Positions 12,647 to 25,100 of a stretch of 64,000 nucleotides of DNA are shown here, piece by piece. A program made the position numbers and the translations under genes. The notes under the pieces were generated by a model that saw nothing but the letters and a program-made list of their open reading frames with translations, was not told the DNA's origin and made no database searches. The stretch comes from Coturnix japonica (Eukaryota > Chordata > Aves > Galliformes > Phasianidae). Each line of letters opens with the position of its first letter. The stretch's first letter is position 1. Location: NCBI RefSeq assembly GCF_001577835.2, contig NC_029529.1, positions 6,884,157 to 6,948,156 of the forward strand. The letters are read 5' to 3'.

Positions 12647-12786
12647 CCGCTGCTCGGCTGGTCACTCTGCAGCGTTTCTCCGCGCACAGCCGCGATCCGG
12701 CGTTACCGCATCGCTTCCCTCTCCCGCCCCATTTAACACCGTAAAACGGCTTTTTCCCCTAGAATACCGCACCGCTCCCCGCTCAC

Positions 12787-12814
12787 CTCGGCCGTCCTGG
12801 CCCGACGGGGCCAT
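12787..12814 (-). CDS. SCNN1G: SCNN1G exon 1: possible 10-residue N-terminal extension
   Basis: An ATG at 12814-12812 on the minus strand opens a frame that reaches a GTGAGC donor (exon end 12787). Splicing to the acceptor just before the usual start (exon 2 begins at 12492) keeps the frame and adds MAPSGQDGRA ahead of the usual MAPGLK. This ATG has A at -3 and G at +4, a strong Kozak context. An in-frame TAG lies 19 codons upstream (12871-12869). The 5' end of the exon is not visible. In mammals this exon is, as I recall, non-coding. The splice sites are seen; use of this start codon is inferred. Confidence 0.5.
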
Positions 12815-13074
12815 GCTGCTCCCGGCCCCGCCGTCGCTCTGATGGCGCTGCGCGCTCCCTCCCCGCCACTACCCCGCCGCCCGCCCCCGTCCCGCCCCGT
12901 CCCGCCCCCTTCGCGGCTCCGCGGGCTCCGAGCGCCGCCATCCGGCTGGGGGTGGGGACCGTGCGGCCGCCGGTTCCTCCTCGCCCTCACTAAAGGTGGC
13001 GGCGGCGGCGGCGTCCGCCCGGTGCGGGGATGGCGGCGCGGACACGTGACCCCTCGCCCCGCCCCGCCCGCCGC

Positions 13075-13089
13075 ATGGCGGCGCCGTGA
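13075..13089 (+). promoter_or_regulatory. Short upstream ORF before USP31
   Basis: ATG GCG GCG CCG TGA, 73 bp before the USP31 start codon. A second upstream ATG at 13140 opens a frame that overlaps the USP31 start out of frame. Both matter only if transcription begins upstream of them, which cannot be seen here. Confidence 0.4.
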
Positions 13090-13161
13090 GGTGTCGGGCC
13101 GCCCGGAGCGGAGCGGGCCTGGCCGGGCGGGCGGTGGGGATGCGCGCGGCGCCGCCCGGTC

Positions 13162-16100
13162 ATGTCGCGGGTGAGCGGCCCCGGGCCGGCGGGCAGCGCC
13201 AAGGAGAAGCGCTCCTTCAGCAAGCGGCTCTTCCGCGGGAGGGCGGCGGGCGGCGGCGCGGCCCCGTCCCCGGCTCCATCCGCCGCCTCCTCCTCCTCCT
13301 CCCCGTCCGCGGCTCCGGGGCGGTCGCTCGGCGGCTTCATGAGCCGCGTGCTGAAGACCCTGTCCACGCTGTCGCATTACAGCAGCGAGCCCGAGCCCCG
13401 CGGTCCGCAGGCCCCGCGCCTGCCCCCGCCTCGAGCCGCCGGCGGCCTGAGCAGCTGCCTCCCGCCGGGCCGCCCCGAGCCCCCGGCACCGGAGCGCGGA
13501 TCCGAGGCGGTGCCCGGCGTGGCGGGGCTGCGCAACCACGGCAACACCTGCTTCATGAACGCCATCCTGCAGTGCCTCAGTAACACCGAGCTGTTCGCAG
13601 AGTTCCTGGCTCTCGAGCAGTTCCGCGGCCCCGCGGAGCCCGGCCCGCCGCCCCCGGCGCCCGGAGAGGTGACGGAGCAGCTGGCGCAGCTGGTGCGGGC
13701 GCTGTGGACGCTGGAATACACCCCGCAACACAGCCGGGACTTCAAGGTGAGCCGGGATGGCAGCGGGGACCTGCGGCCCGGCCCTGCGGGTCCGCTCGGT
13801 GGGCCTCGGGCCTGGGCACGGCTCGGGGTTTGGGCCTGGCCGGGCCGCTGCCGTGTGCGATGGGAGCTGTACGGCCGGAGCTGCACGGCCGGCAATAGGG
13901 TTCTATGGTGGAGGCCCGGTGGCTTCGCGCTGCTTCCCACGTGCCAGGGCCGTGTTTAGGCTGACACTAATAAACAGGTTCTCCCCCACGCTGCTCCGTG
14001 TCCCGCAGCCAGCTGGACGCTCACAACATTGGATGTGGAAGGTTTGTTGCTGCTCTGGGTGCACAACGAGGAGTGTTCGTGGCTGCCCACCCCCTCAGGA
14101 GGAGCAGAAGCCCCGGTCTCCGTGCAGCACACAGCCTGTTGCTTTCCACTGCACACTGAAGCCACCAGCAGCTTTGTGCCTGATGCTGGAGGTGCCCGTT
14201 TTGCTGTTTCATGCCTGTCATGCTGTGGTGCCCGGCTGCAGCTCGCTGCTGTATAGGACTGCTGGCATGGGAGGGGGGCCTGACCCCCTCTGTCCCCCCA
14301 TGGTGCTGCTGGGGCACTGAGGGCTCTGTCCCTGGCTGTGTCTAGCACGCTGTCCCAGGTGAGCCTTGTAGCAGGTGCACTCTGTGCAGCTGTGGGTCAC
14401 AGACACCTTGGGATGCTGTAGGAAAAATGAGGCCCAACATCTGGTGGAGAGCATGAGGTGCTGCCACCTCCCTTGTGGCTCTGCTAGAACTGCTCCCCAA
14501 CTTGTGAGGGCTCCCTGACAGCAGCAGTGGTGAATTTCTCATATAATGATGGGAGACTTGAGGAGGCAAAGCTGCCCTGAGGTGAAGAAGCCCTATGTGC
14601 GGGCTTGGAGTAGAGGTGCTTGGATAGGAGTGGCAGAACAAGAAGGGAAACAGAGCCATGCATTCAGCTCAGGCTGCGTTCCAAGTTCTTCTAATCATGG
14701 AATTTACTTTGCCTGCTGGCCATCATCGCTGACAGTAAATGACTGCGTGCCTGGTCCGTGCTGGGGGAACTGGAGCCATCAGGCACCGCCACTGGGCCTC
14801 AAAGCTGGTACTGGGAGTGTAGTGCAGTGGGCCCCAGGGCTGTGCCCAGGGTGAGCTCAGAGCAGCCTCAGCTTTGAGGTGAGCGTGTGGCTGCTTCCTC
14901 ACTGGGGTCAGTTTCAGTAGTAAATGAATGCCTATGAAGACAGTTAAGTAGCACGAACCTGCTATTACATTCACTGTTCTTAATTAAAACTTTCTTCATC
15001 AGGTTAGCATGGTTTATATAAAGGTGTAAACAAGAGGCTCACACGTAAGGAAGGTGAAGGCTGATGCTTTCACTGCTGTTTTCCCCCTGAGAACATCCTT
15101 CAAAGCCTGTTTCTTTTCTGTTTGAAACAGTGAGAAGTGTTTTTAGGAGTCGTTCTGCACTTTCACTCCTATAGCAGTGCTTACTGACACTCATGTTTAT
15201 TTGCTGCTGGCAAAGCTCTTTAGGCAGTGCTAAGCAGTAGGAGCGGGGGATTTTTATTGTGGTGCTGGGTATAATGGGGTAAAGACAGTTTCTGATCTCT
15301 GAGTGCTTATCTGCAGGTGCTAAGCGCCTTTTAGGATACAGGATAAGTATTATCTCTTGGCTTGTTCTGACATCTGTAGGCTTTGTTCTTGGGGTAGGGA
15401 AGATGGTGCTTTGATGGAAGGCTTCTCTGGGCCATTCAGGATGGAGGCCTTTGGGGTTGATGGGAAAGGGGCTGTGGGGCTGTTTCCTCTATGGGTTTCC
15501 CAGGAGGGGATGTTCTGCACTGTGGTGGAGGAGGCAGGTGCAGTTTGGGGTGACCTCCCCTCTGGCCTTGTGCTCTTTTACAGTTGTTTGAGCAACCTCT
15601 TTCTCCTGGTGTGCAGTGGTTTTTATTTTCCTGCCTAAACAGAACCGCTGCTTTCATAACTGGGACCAATATTGCAGCCTGCGCTTCCTTTTTCCCTTTG
15701 TGATGATGTGACAATAGCAGCAAACACTCATTGTGTCAGCAGTAGCCGTGCTTGGGGCTCGTTGTTTGCAGGGCTCTGTCCCGCTCTCCCCCAGAGCTTT
15801 GTCCATCAGCTGCAGGGACAGAGTGCCCTTTGTGCCAGGAGTGGAGGGGCTGCGGGGGGAGAGCTTCTATTGAAACTTACTGGGCTTGAAAATTGTATAC
15901 CCTGTATCCAGATCCTCTGCCTTTGTCTTTCCTGGAGTTGTGATCTCCTGTGGATGGTGTAGTTATTTGCTGTTCTGAGGCTTTCCTCATCACTAGGCTG
16001 GCTGCACACTGGAGCTCTCTGACGTTCTCCAGGGCCCTGCTGTACTCGTGCTGTCCCGGTTTCTTTTCCTGCCCTACAAGATGAAACTGCCTGTAGCGTG

Positions 16101-19100
16101 TACAGCAAATACAGCCCAGCCATAGGAACGGGATGGAGTTGGATTATCAGAATTAGAACTGGACCCAAAGCAAATCCCTGTTAGTGGAGCAGGGATTATT
16201 GTGCCAAGTAAATATTGTCATTTCTATTTTTTTTTTCCTTTATAAACCCGTGCTACCAGTAACAATAATAGCAGTGTGTAACTTAGTGTCACAGTGCTGG
16301 TGTTTTGGAAAGCTCTCAGTGTAAATATTGCACCTGGGATGAGTGGCCCATTGGTTGTGTTACGTATCTGTGGGATCTGAATGTCTGCAACCTGTGGAGC
16401 TATGTTGTGTCCTATGGACACAACCAGTCCTTGGCCCCCTGCTCTGAGAGAGGAGGGCAGTGGTGCTTGGCCCCCCCAGCTGTGACCTGGCCCCATGATA
16501 TCTGTGTTCCTGGAGCAGGCAGAACTGGGTGCCATGGGGTTTCAAGGTGCTTGCCCCAGTTGGCATTGCCCATCCATCCTTCCAGCTGCAGTCCCCGTGT
16601 TCCTTCTGTGTCTGTGGTGCCACTGCCCTGTGCCTGGGCAGCTCTCCTGGCTGCTCTACCCCCTGCAGCAGGTCTGTGTTGGCATTGGGTCCATGCCCCC
16701 ATAGTTGGTTCACGACACCCCCAACCATGGTGGCCTTGGCACTGTCCTCAGGGCTGTGGATGGCTGCCAGGTTGGAGCTGTTGTTTCCCAGGTTTTGCTT
16801 TCCCTGGAGAGGAAATCTCTCTTGGAGAGGGGAAGTTGCCATGTTTGTGTGTGCGACCTCTTCGTGAGGTGTCTGTTTAGAAGCTACCCAAACACAAAGC
16901 TGTCTGGGATTTAAAAACAACACAATCTCTGCCTGAGCCCAACTTCACAATGTTCGATGACAGACAAATAATAGGCTCTTTTCCTGCTCACGTGTGTCAT
17001 TGTTTCATTGTGTCATGAGCCAGTTCCATCCATTCATGTCTACAGACCTTTCAGCAGCTGCTTCCTATCAGAGGCACACTGGAAAACAGCAGGCTGACAT
17101 TTTCCCTTCAGTTGTCTTTGCCACCTGGAAGAAGCACAGCAGCAAAGGAGTGTCTGGTGGTTCAGCTATGGTTGGCTTTATTTATGGCATCTATTTAGAG
17201 CAATAGATGATTAAACTTTCATTGGACTGATAAAAACGGTAATGCATCTTTGCTGTAAATCAGCTTTATGGACAGACAGGGACTTGGTTGTGGGGTCCTT
17301 GCATTAGGGGGCTGGATATCTGCGATCAACACAAGTTGTAATTTCCCCTTTCTCTCTTCCAGTAGTGCTGCTTCCATTCAGGGTGTCTGAGTGCTGGGAG
17401 GATCTCATCCTGCTGGCTGAGGGTGGTGGGGCCCCAGAGCCCATTCCCACACTGCTGCTCACAGCTGGAGCAGCTGCATTGCCCTGTGAGATGGAGCCTG
17501 GTGGGATGTGCCACCTCTGCTTGCAGCCCAGATTAGGGGCAGGGGATTAAAGGCTAGGAGTCTGGTGGATGTGCTATTCTTAATGTGTTTTTATGCATGT
17601 TTAAACCATTTGCTTCTTAACTCCTTATTTGCAGCCAGTCTCAATTGCTGCTGCTTTATTGTATGGTTCAAACAAGAACAAATCTGTTTGTAGCAGTGGC
17701 AGCAGGAAGCAGGAGGAACACTGGGAGCACGCTGCTGGTGCTGGAGTGGTTTGGGAGCGCAGACTGCAACCTGCAGGCAGCCCTTGGTGCACACAGGATC
17801 CAGCACCCAGGTCTTTGCCAGAACTGTGCCAGTGGTGCTGGGAGGGGACAGTGAGAAATCAGTCCTTGCTGGGAGTCCAGAGTTCCTTGGCACTCAGGGT
17901 GCTCTCACCTTCAACCCTGTCTGAAGTGGAATGGCCAGCTCTGTGCACAGTGGCTGTTCTCAGGACACTGCTCGCTGCTTTAGCAACATGTTGGTGTGTT
18001 TGAGCTGGGAGGGTCCTGGCCCTTGTGCCTGCAGGGGCAGGAAATCCCCTGTCAGAAGAGCATGCACATGTGTAATGAGAGCAGATTATTTCTGTTTTCC
18101 CTTGTTTTGCTGCCTTGAGGCAGGTGGACGGATTATAGAGGATAGAGAATATGTGTCTGTCGGTCCTTCCCTGTCTTTCTCATCACCCTTCCCTTCTGGT
18201 GACCCCATTTTTAGAGGGATAAAGCAAGCAGCCCATCCCCTTCTCAAATCTGTTGTGAAGTCTGATTAGAGAAATGAAGGAGGTTTGTGGTGGGCATGCA
18301 GTGTGTCTGGTGCTGCCAGGGTGCAGGGCTGCTGTGCCTTTGTGCTGCATGTGGCTGGTGCCAGCATTGTGTCACTTCAGTGCTCCCTGCGTCCCTGAAG
18401 AAGCAGGAAAAGCTGTTTTTTGTTTTTCCCTGCAGCAGAGGTTACTTTCTCCTCAGTTTGTAACTTTCCAGGTTCAGCCCATCATGTCCTGTTACTTTGG
18501 AGAGCATTCAGTCAGGGTGCTTGGTGGTAGTGCATGGTTCCTGTCCCCTGGGGCTGTACCATGCCACCTGCACACAGAGCTGTCTGTCCCAGTGCTGTAG
18601 GGAAGGTGAAAGTGAGATCAGGGAGCTGCAGCACACGAGGCACCTCCTGATGCTGATTGCTCATGTTGGGAAGGATGCCTCTGAGCCTCCTGGCTTCTGT
18701 GTGGGGAGGAAGAGGCTCGTGTGTCCTGGCTGGGGCTCAGCACAATTGTCAGCATTGTGGAAGGTGTCTTGGAGCTGCAGGGCAGGGGCTGGCCTGTGGA
18801 AGTGCAGATTTCTGTTGCTGGTGAATTTTCAAGCCCTTCCCATTTGTGTCCGGAAGAAAAACAGATTTGAGCAAATCCCTTGGGCGTGCTGCTCTTCTCC
18901 TGAGATGGCTTTTCTGGAAATCCAAGTGTAAATTACATCCTCAGACTCCTGAAAGCTTATCCGGAGTAGTGCCAGTTGTCTTACTGCATGCAGTCTCTGT
19001 TCCTCTGCAGAACATTGTGTCCAAGAATGCCATGCAGTACCGTGGGAATGCCCAGCACGACGCGCAGGAGTTCCTGCTTTGGCTCCTAGACAGAGTCCAC

Positions 19101-22100
19101 GAGGATCTGAACAACGCGGTGAATTACAGCGGCATGCCTCCGCTCAAGGTAAGGAATTCTGCTGACAACCTACGTGGGAGATCAGCTGTCGCTTGGCATG
19201 CAATCTTTCTCTTCAAATCAAATCTGCCTGTTGGTGCCTGAACTCCGTTGGTTCGAATGAGACAAAAGCTTGTGTTCAAATGCTGTTTGTTTCTGGCCCT
19301 GTGAATATAGCTAGCTGTTTCAGTAATCCCTGGCACAGGATCCCTGACGCAACCCTTAGAGAATGCTGACACTCAGAGTAAATGCTGCCAGCCTTGCATC
19401 TGGTGCAAGACCCCTGCCTGTCCTGCGGTCACAGGGGCCCTGACCACCTGTGTGGGCAAAGAGCACTGCTTAAAAATCTTGGACGCTTTCCTGATGTTTC
19501 TGGTCAGGGAGGGCACAGATTTGGCTAGGAGTGCTGGAGTCAGCTGATGCACACCTACACGCTTGGCTATGCTTCTGGGGTTTCTTCTTTTCTTTTAGCC
19601 ACCGCTGGAGGATGATGTGCTGCTTGAGGGACCAGCCTTTCCCATCAGTAGTACTTTCGTGCAGGAACTCTTTCAAGCCCAGTACAGGTAGGACATTTGT
19701 ACATTCTGAGGCGTTATTGCACGCACTGGTGACCCCAGTTTAATTGTGCCATGACGCTGGCTCACAATACAGTTGGGACTGTTAACAGATGTTCCTGAAT
19801 TTTTGCTGAATAAAAATTGCACTAGGATCTTTCACCAGAAGGGAGAGAGAAAGAGTTTGATTACTTCAAATATGGTATATTCTACAGTATGTACCCCTTC
19901 GCCACCTGCCATGACGCAGCCTGAAAACAAGGCAGTGCTTAACAGAGCAAAGGCCTGGGGTGCTCAGTGCTGTGGAGCTCACCCTGCCCGCTCAGAGGCA
20001 AGAACCTGCAGCAAGGTGCAGAGGTGCCTGGAGACCGCTGGGGAGTTGCAGATGGATCCCAGGCACCTTGCAGAGTTCTTGTTATCTGGCACTTGGGTAT
20101 CCTGAGCTGAATCTTTCAGAGTCCCTTCAGGTTATTTCCCATGAGTTTCTCATACTTCTGGGAAGTGAGCTTTCTAATTTCAGAACTAGTGCAGAACTAA
20201 TTCCAGTGTTCCTCAATGTCCTGTATCTGTGTCGCTATAGGAACTTGAATTACTGGGCATTCTCCCCAGTTCTTGCCTTATGTCTAGTGTAAAACACTGC
20301 CAGTGTTAGGTGCAGGTTGATTTGGAAAGAGAGGCGTGTTGGGAGTTATCCCCTTCTGAGTAAGAGATCTTTGCTCCTGCAGTGCTGAATGTCACAGTCT
20401 CCTTCCCATCACTTCACCTCTCTTCAAAGAGAAAATCCTTTCAGGTCTTTCATGTTGGAGCTGCTGTGGGTGAATTATTAATCTTGGAGTGATGCTTACT
20501 CAAAGCCCAGTTCGGTGTCTTGAGTGAAGTCTTTTCCTCGCATGCCCTGTAATGAACTTTGAGGCTAATTACTTTGAAATTATCTAGAAATTCAGTATCC
20601 TTCTCTTACAGCAATTATGTCTGTTCTGTTTCTGTGCTGAGCCACTTTGTATAGAGGAAGAAAAGTGTGACACATGAGGATGGTTATTTATGATGTATGA
20701 TTTATCCATTCCCAATGAAAGGATGTATAACTGTCCTGTTATTGGTGTCTGTACCAGGTCCTCTCTGACGTGCCCTCATTGCCAGAAGCAGAGCAACACC
20801 TTTGACCCTTTTCTTTGCATCTCTCTGCCGATTCCATTGCCTCACACGCGGTATGTAACAGTGTCTTGAAGTGTATGTTGTCTGTTTCCCACATTGCAAT
20901 GAGACTCTGGTCAGGCTAATTCCCCTTTGGGTGCTGTAAAGCCTGTGCCTGAGGTCCTCTGACCTGTCTGTGCTTTCTGCAGGCCACTATACGTCACTGT
21001 GGTGTACCAGGGGAAGTGCTCCCACTGCATGCGCATTGGGGTGGCAGTACCCATCGCTGGGACGGTGGCCAGGCTGCGGGAGGCTGTGTCCTCAGAAACC
21101 AAGATACCCACCGAGCAGGTAAGGACTGGTCTTGCCTGAGCTCTCCTGCCAAAAGAGGCCAATACTGTGGCATTCATCCCGTGTGCAAGCAGTGTTGGAT
21201 GTGTAGAATTGCAATTTGCAATCCATAGCAGTGTGGTGATATCCTGGATCCTGCTTTTTCCTGTCGGCTGACTTCTCAAAATCTAGGTGTTAGGATCACC
21301 TCCTGCACAGACTTTGTGCTGTGCTGCCCAATAACCCTGTGGTTTTTATTTATCGGGGAACTGTCAGGCGCCTATGGGTACAGGAGGAGTTCCAAGAAGG
21401 CTGTCAGATCCCACTAAACCCCCCGCATGCTGCCATTGCTTTGGCTTCTACTCTGCGACAGCCCTCTTCCCTACTCCTCGCTCTGGGCCAGCACATGAGA
21501 CTTTGAAGAATGCACTCTGCAGCAGGCAGCCTGTGCTGAGAGAGGGATGGGGCAGCTCAGCAGGACTGGGTGATGGTGGCTTCATGGGTTTTTGCTTCTG
21601 CTGGCTCTAGATTGTGCTGACGGAGATGTACTATGATGGGTTTCATCGTTCCTTCTGTGACACTGATGACCTGGACACAATTCATGAAAGTGACTGCATT
21701 TTTGCCTTTGAGACCCCGGAAATCTTTAGGCCTGAGGGTATCCTTAGTCAGAGAGGTAAGTGGAAAGCACTGGTTTGTGCCTACCCCAGGTGATTAGATG
21801 AGAGAGGTTTGATTTTTGGAAGAGAACTCACTCAATAATTTATGTCCTACAAATAGTCACTTCTCTGGTGTATTGATTTAGGCTCTGGCTTTGTCCAGTC
21901 TCATTCCAGTAGGTGTAGTGGTGGTGCCAGCTGGGAGGTTATCAAGAAGCGATGTACGTGACTTTCTTCCTCTTCCTGGGCTTGTTCTGCAGGCCTGGCT
22001 GGCTTAATTTGATATCTGCTTAGTTTTCGTTTAAAGGTCTTCTAAGGACCAGATCAAGCCACCAAAATCATGTTATTTAAAATCAGATTGTCAATGATGA

Positions 22101-25100
22101 ATGAACAGGCTCAGGAATGAGCAAGCACTTTTCTCTATTAAAGCTCAAGAAATGCGGTTTTTCTATCTCTCTCTCAGAGAAAGGGAGTAATTGCATCCTG
22201 GGTGGACAGAGGGTAATCAAAGGTAAATTTTCCTATTGAATGTAACAAGTAGAGTTTCTGTCACTTCAGCTTTTCATGCGGGCAGACAAGCTATGAGTAT
22301 TTGCACAAATTACTGTGAAAAATCAGTTAGGTGAGCACTTGCATCTAATTTTTCTCTGTAAAGTAGTAGTCACCATGAAAAGTAATTGCTCTTTGAAGCC
22401 TTTGTGTTAGTCGAATAAAGATGGTGAGTTTCTATTCCATAGTGACCTGCTCCCTGATGCCCAAGGAAGGTTTCCCAGAGGGATGCACATTGTAAATGAT
22501 ATAATGAAGTAATTTATTTCTACTACTTCTTCAGGAATACATGTGAACAATAACCTGAATAACTTAAAATACAGCACTGAACAGTCACGAACAGTATTGT
22601 ACTCTCAAGGAACAGTGGTGTCTGGAAAACTGGAACAGTCCTCTACTAGACAAGGAGCAAGTGACAAGATTGTCTTGCTGGTGTGTAACAGAGCGTGCAC
22701 TGGACAGCAGAGCAGAAGGTGAGTGCCAGCTTCCCCGTCAGGCTGACTGTTGTGGCTGTTTCCTGAATGACCTGTGTTTTCCTCACTGAGTAGTTGAAAA
22801 CACAAGTGCATTCAGGGGTGGGGGAAAGAGAAGTGACCTTGGCAAGGCTGTGCTGAATGCCTTGTTTCTGAGGAGTTTCTGTAGGAGCAGAGTGACACTG
22901 TTCTAGTTTGGGGACTGGGTTACTGAAAAGAACAATCTTGTAATTTCTTCCTCAAACGCTCCTCCATTGTCTAGGTTTGGCTTGCCCTTTGTGTTGCATT
23001 TGGAAAAAACAATTGCTTGGGATATTCTGCAGAAGGAGATCTTGGAGAAGATGCAGTATTTCCTGCGGCCTGCAGCCTGCTTGCAGGTGAGGCATATGGC
23101 TCAGTTTCTATGGCGTGTCCTGTGCTGTGTGATGACCTGACCAGGAAACCTGTTTACTGCAAGCAATGCACGTGCTGTGCTGATGCTTTCCCATATTTGT
23201 TTGTGCAATAATGTCCAAGTCACCTGTGCTAGTTGCTGAGTATTCCAAGTAAGAGTAGATTGGTCAGGTGAAGAAATTACATGCCTTGCATCCTTCCCTA
23301 CCCCCAAGAGGCACTTGAAAAATGAGTGCTGCTGTCAGCACTAGAAATCCCCTGACTGGTGGTGCTTGCCGTAAGGAAAGTGTGGAATTTGCTTAGTGGT
23401 TGTGTGTTTGTGCTGAGAGCTCTCTGAGCAGTGATGTGAGGGGGCAGTTGTCTGGTCACTGCAGTGGTGGTCTGGGTATGGAACATCAGCTGCTGTCTGT
23501 ACCCTTCTTCTAGCTGCCTCGCATAATTGGAGCTTGGATACTCTTATGGAAAACCTGCTTTGAGTTAAACTCAGTGTCTGTCCAAGTTGGGAGCAAGGTA
23601 ACTTGTGTTGGAGTTGTTTACATGGCTTCTGCTGTCTTGCTGCAGGTCTGCCCATTCAGCTTGCGAGTGGTCAGTGTTGTGGGCATAACGTATTTGCTAC
23701 CTCAGGAGGAGCGGCCTCTCTGCCATCCAACAGTGGAAAGGTAGGTGGTGCTGCTCCTCCAGGGTGGGGAGAGGTTTGTCAGCTGGGAGCTGGAGTGCAG
23801 CCGCATGGAAGGGGGCAGTCCCGGTGTGGATGTGTGTGGGTGAACCAGGAGCAGAGGAGTGGCTGGGCATCCTCAAGGAGTTGTCAGGATTGCTCAGTGG
23901 TGTGCCTTGCCATCTGGACTCTGTCTTTGCAAATGGAGAAGAGAATGTAAGCATCCCCCACAGGCTTTTTTTTTTTTCCTTGACTGATCTTCAGAAGATT
24001 GTTTCTTTTTTTTAGGTGCATGTTCCATAAATAAACACACATTCATTTCCAGAACTAAGTACTTAAGTAAATACAGTTCTCTCTTTGCCAAGCTTTTTGC
24101 TGTGTGAATTCCTTTTAAACTTGATCTGGATGGCAATGGGGAAGGCAAAGGGAAAGAAGTTATATACATATGGAAGATAATGTAGGTGTCAGATTCCAAG
24201 GTGCTCTAACTTGTCTTTTCTTCTCCAGGGCGTTGAAGTCTTGTGGACAGGGGGGAACTGCTCATGTGAAATTGGTTGTAGAATGGGACAAAGAAACGAA
24301 AGATTTGTAAGTATGAAATAGAAAGCTGTGAAGTGTGTTGACCTCTGGCTTGTGGCACTGTATAAACTGGGATCTCCCAGCACGCACCAGACCTCAGAAC
24401 CTGCACCCATGCCCTGGCTGCTGTTGGTGGGGGGCAGGCAAGGGTTGTATGTGCTGGGCTTGCTCTGGCTTATGGAGCCCTTTGCTCTGTAGCTGGGGGG
24501 GTGTCTGAATTATAGAGCCTGTGTCTCACTTGTGGCTCCTTCCTTCAGGAATTATATTCACTTGAGAGATTCTGTGGGCAGTGAGCAGCTTTTTCTACCA
24601 AAGCTGTTTGTTCCTGTGTTCAGTTATGTTCCTCTGGTGGGATCTGTTTCCAGGCAGTTCTTGCTCATATGTAAAAAGGCAAATCCAGGAAAAGGGTGCT
24701 AATTCTACTTGTATTTCCACAAAAGCTCAGTGGCAGAAGGGGAAAGCAGGTGGCTCTGCTGGTAAAAATGTGTTGTATCTCCGCAGCTTGTTTGTGAACA
24801 CAGAGGATGAGTATATTCCAGACTCTGAAAGCGTCCGCCAGCAGAGAGAGCTTCATCACCAACCTCAGACCTGCACTTTATCTCAATGTTTCCAACTGTA
24901 CACCAAAGAGGAGCAGGTAGGACTAGACTGTATGGCAGCCATGTCACTGTATGTCTGGTTGGTCTGTGTGCTGCCTGAATGGCATACTCAGCAGTGTAGC
25001 TGTTTTCTGCAAGTACTGATTTGTTGAGGCAGGAGAATAAATTTGTTAACACAGCACTAGTTAGCAGTCCTGCTAGCAGTTTTTCTGCAGTGAGGAGAAA

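Larger units (their letters stand above)
12700..13950. promoter_or_regulatory. Divergent CpG-island promoter, SCNN1G / USP31
   Basis: A very GC- and CpG-rich block separates the two divergently read genes; SCNN1G exon 1 starts leftward and USP31 exon 1 rightward. Seen in it: clustered GC boxes of CCCGCCCC type (12880-12912), a GCCGCCAT YY1-like site (12934-12941), a GGC triplet run (12998-13012), and an E-box CACGTG within GTCACGTG on the minus strand (13050-13043). No TATA box was seen. The transcription start sites are not determinable, so shared use of the island is inferred from geometry. Confidence 0.75.

Noticed and set aside
12071-12736. 221-codon open frame on the plus strand
   Set aside because: Antisense to SCNN1G exon 2; its C-terminal part is the translated 7-mer minisatellite.
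13086-13583. Open frame overlapping the USP31 start in another frame
   Set aside because: Arg/Gly-rich shadow of USP31 exon 1; kept only as an upstream-ATG observation.
12733-13731. 332-codon open frame on the minus strand
   Set aside because: Antisense to USP31 exon 1 and the promoter island; compositional, no recognisable domain.
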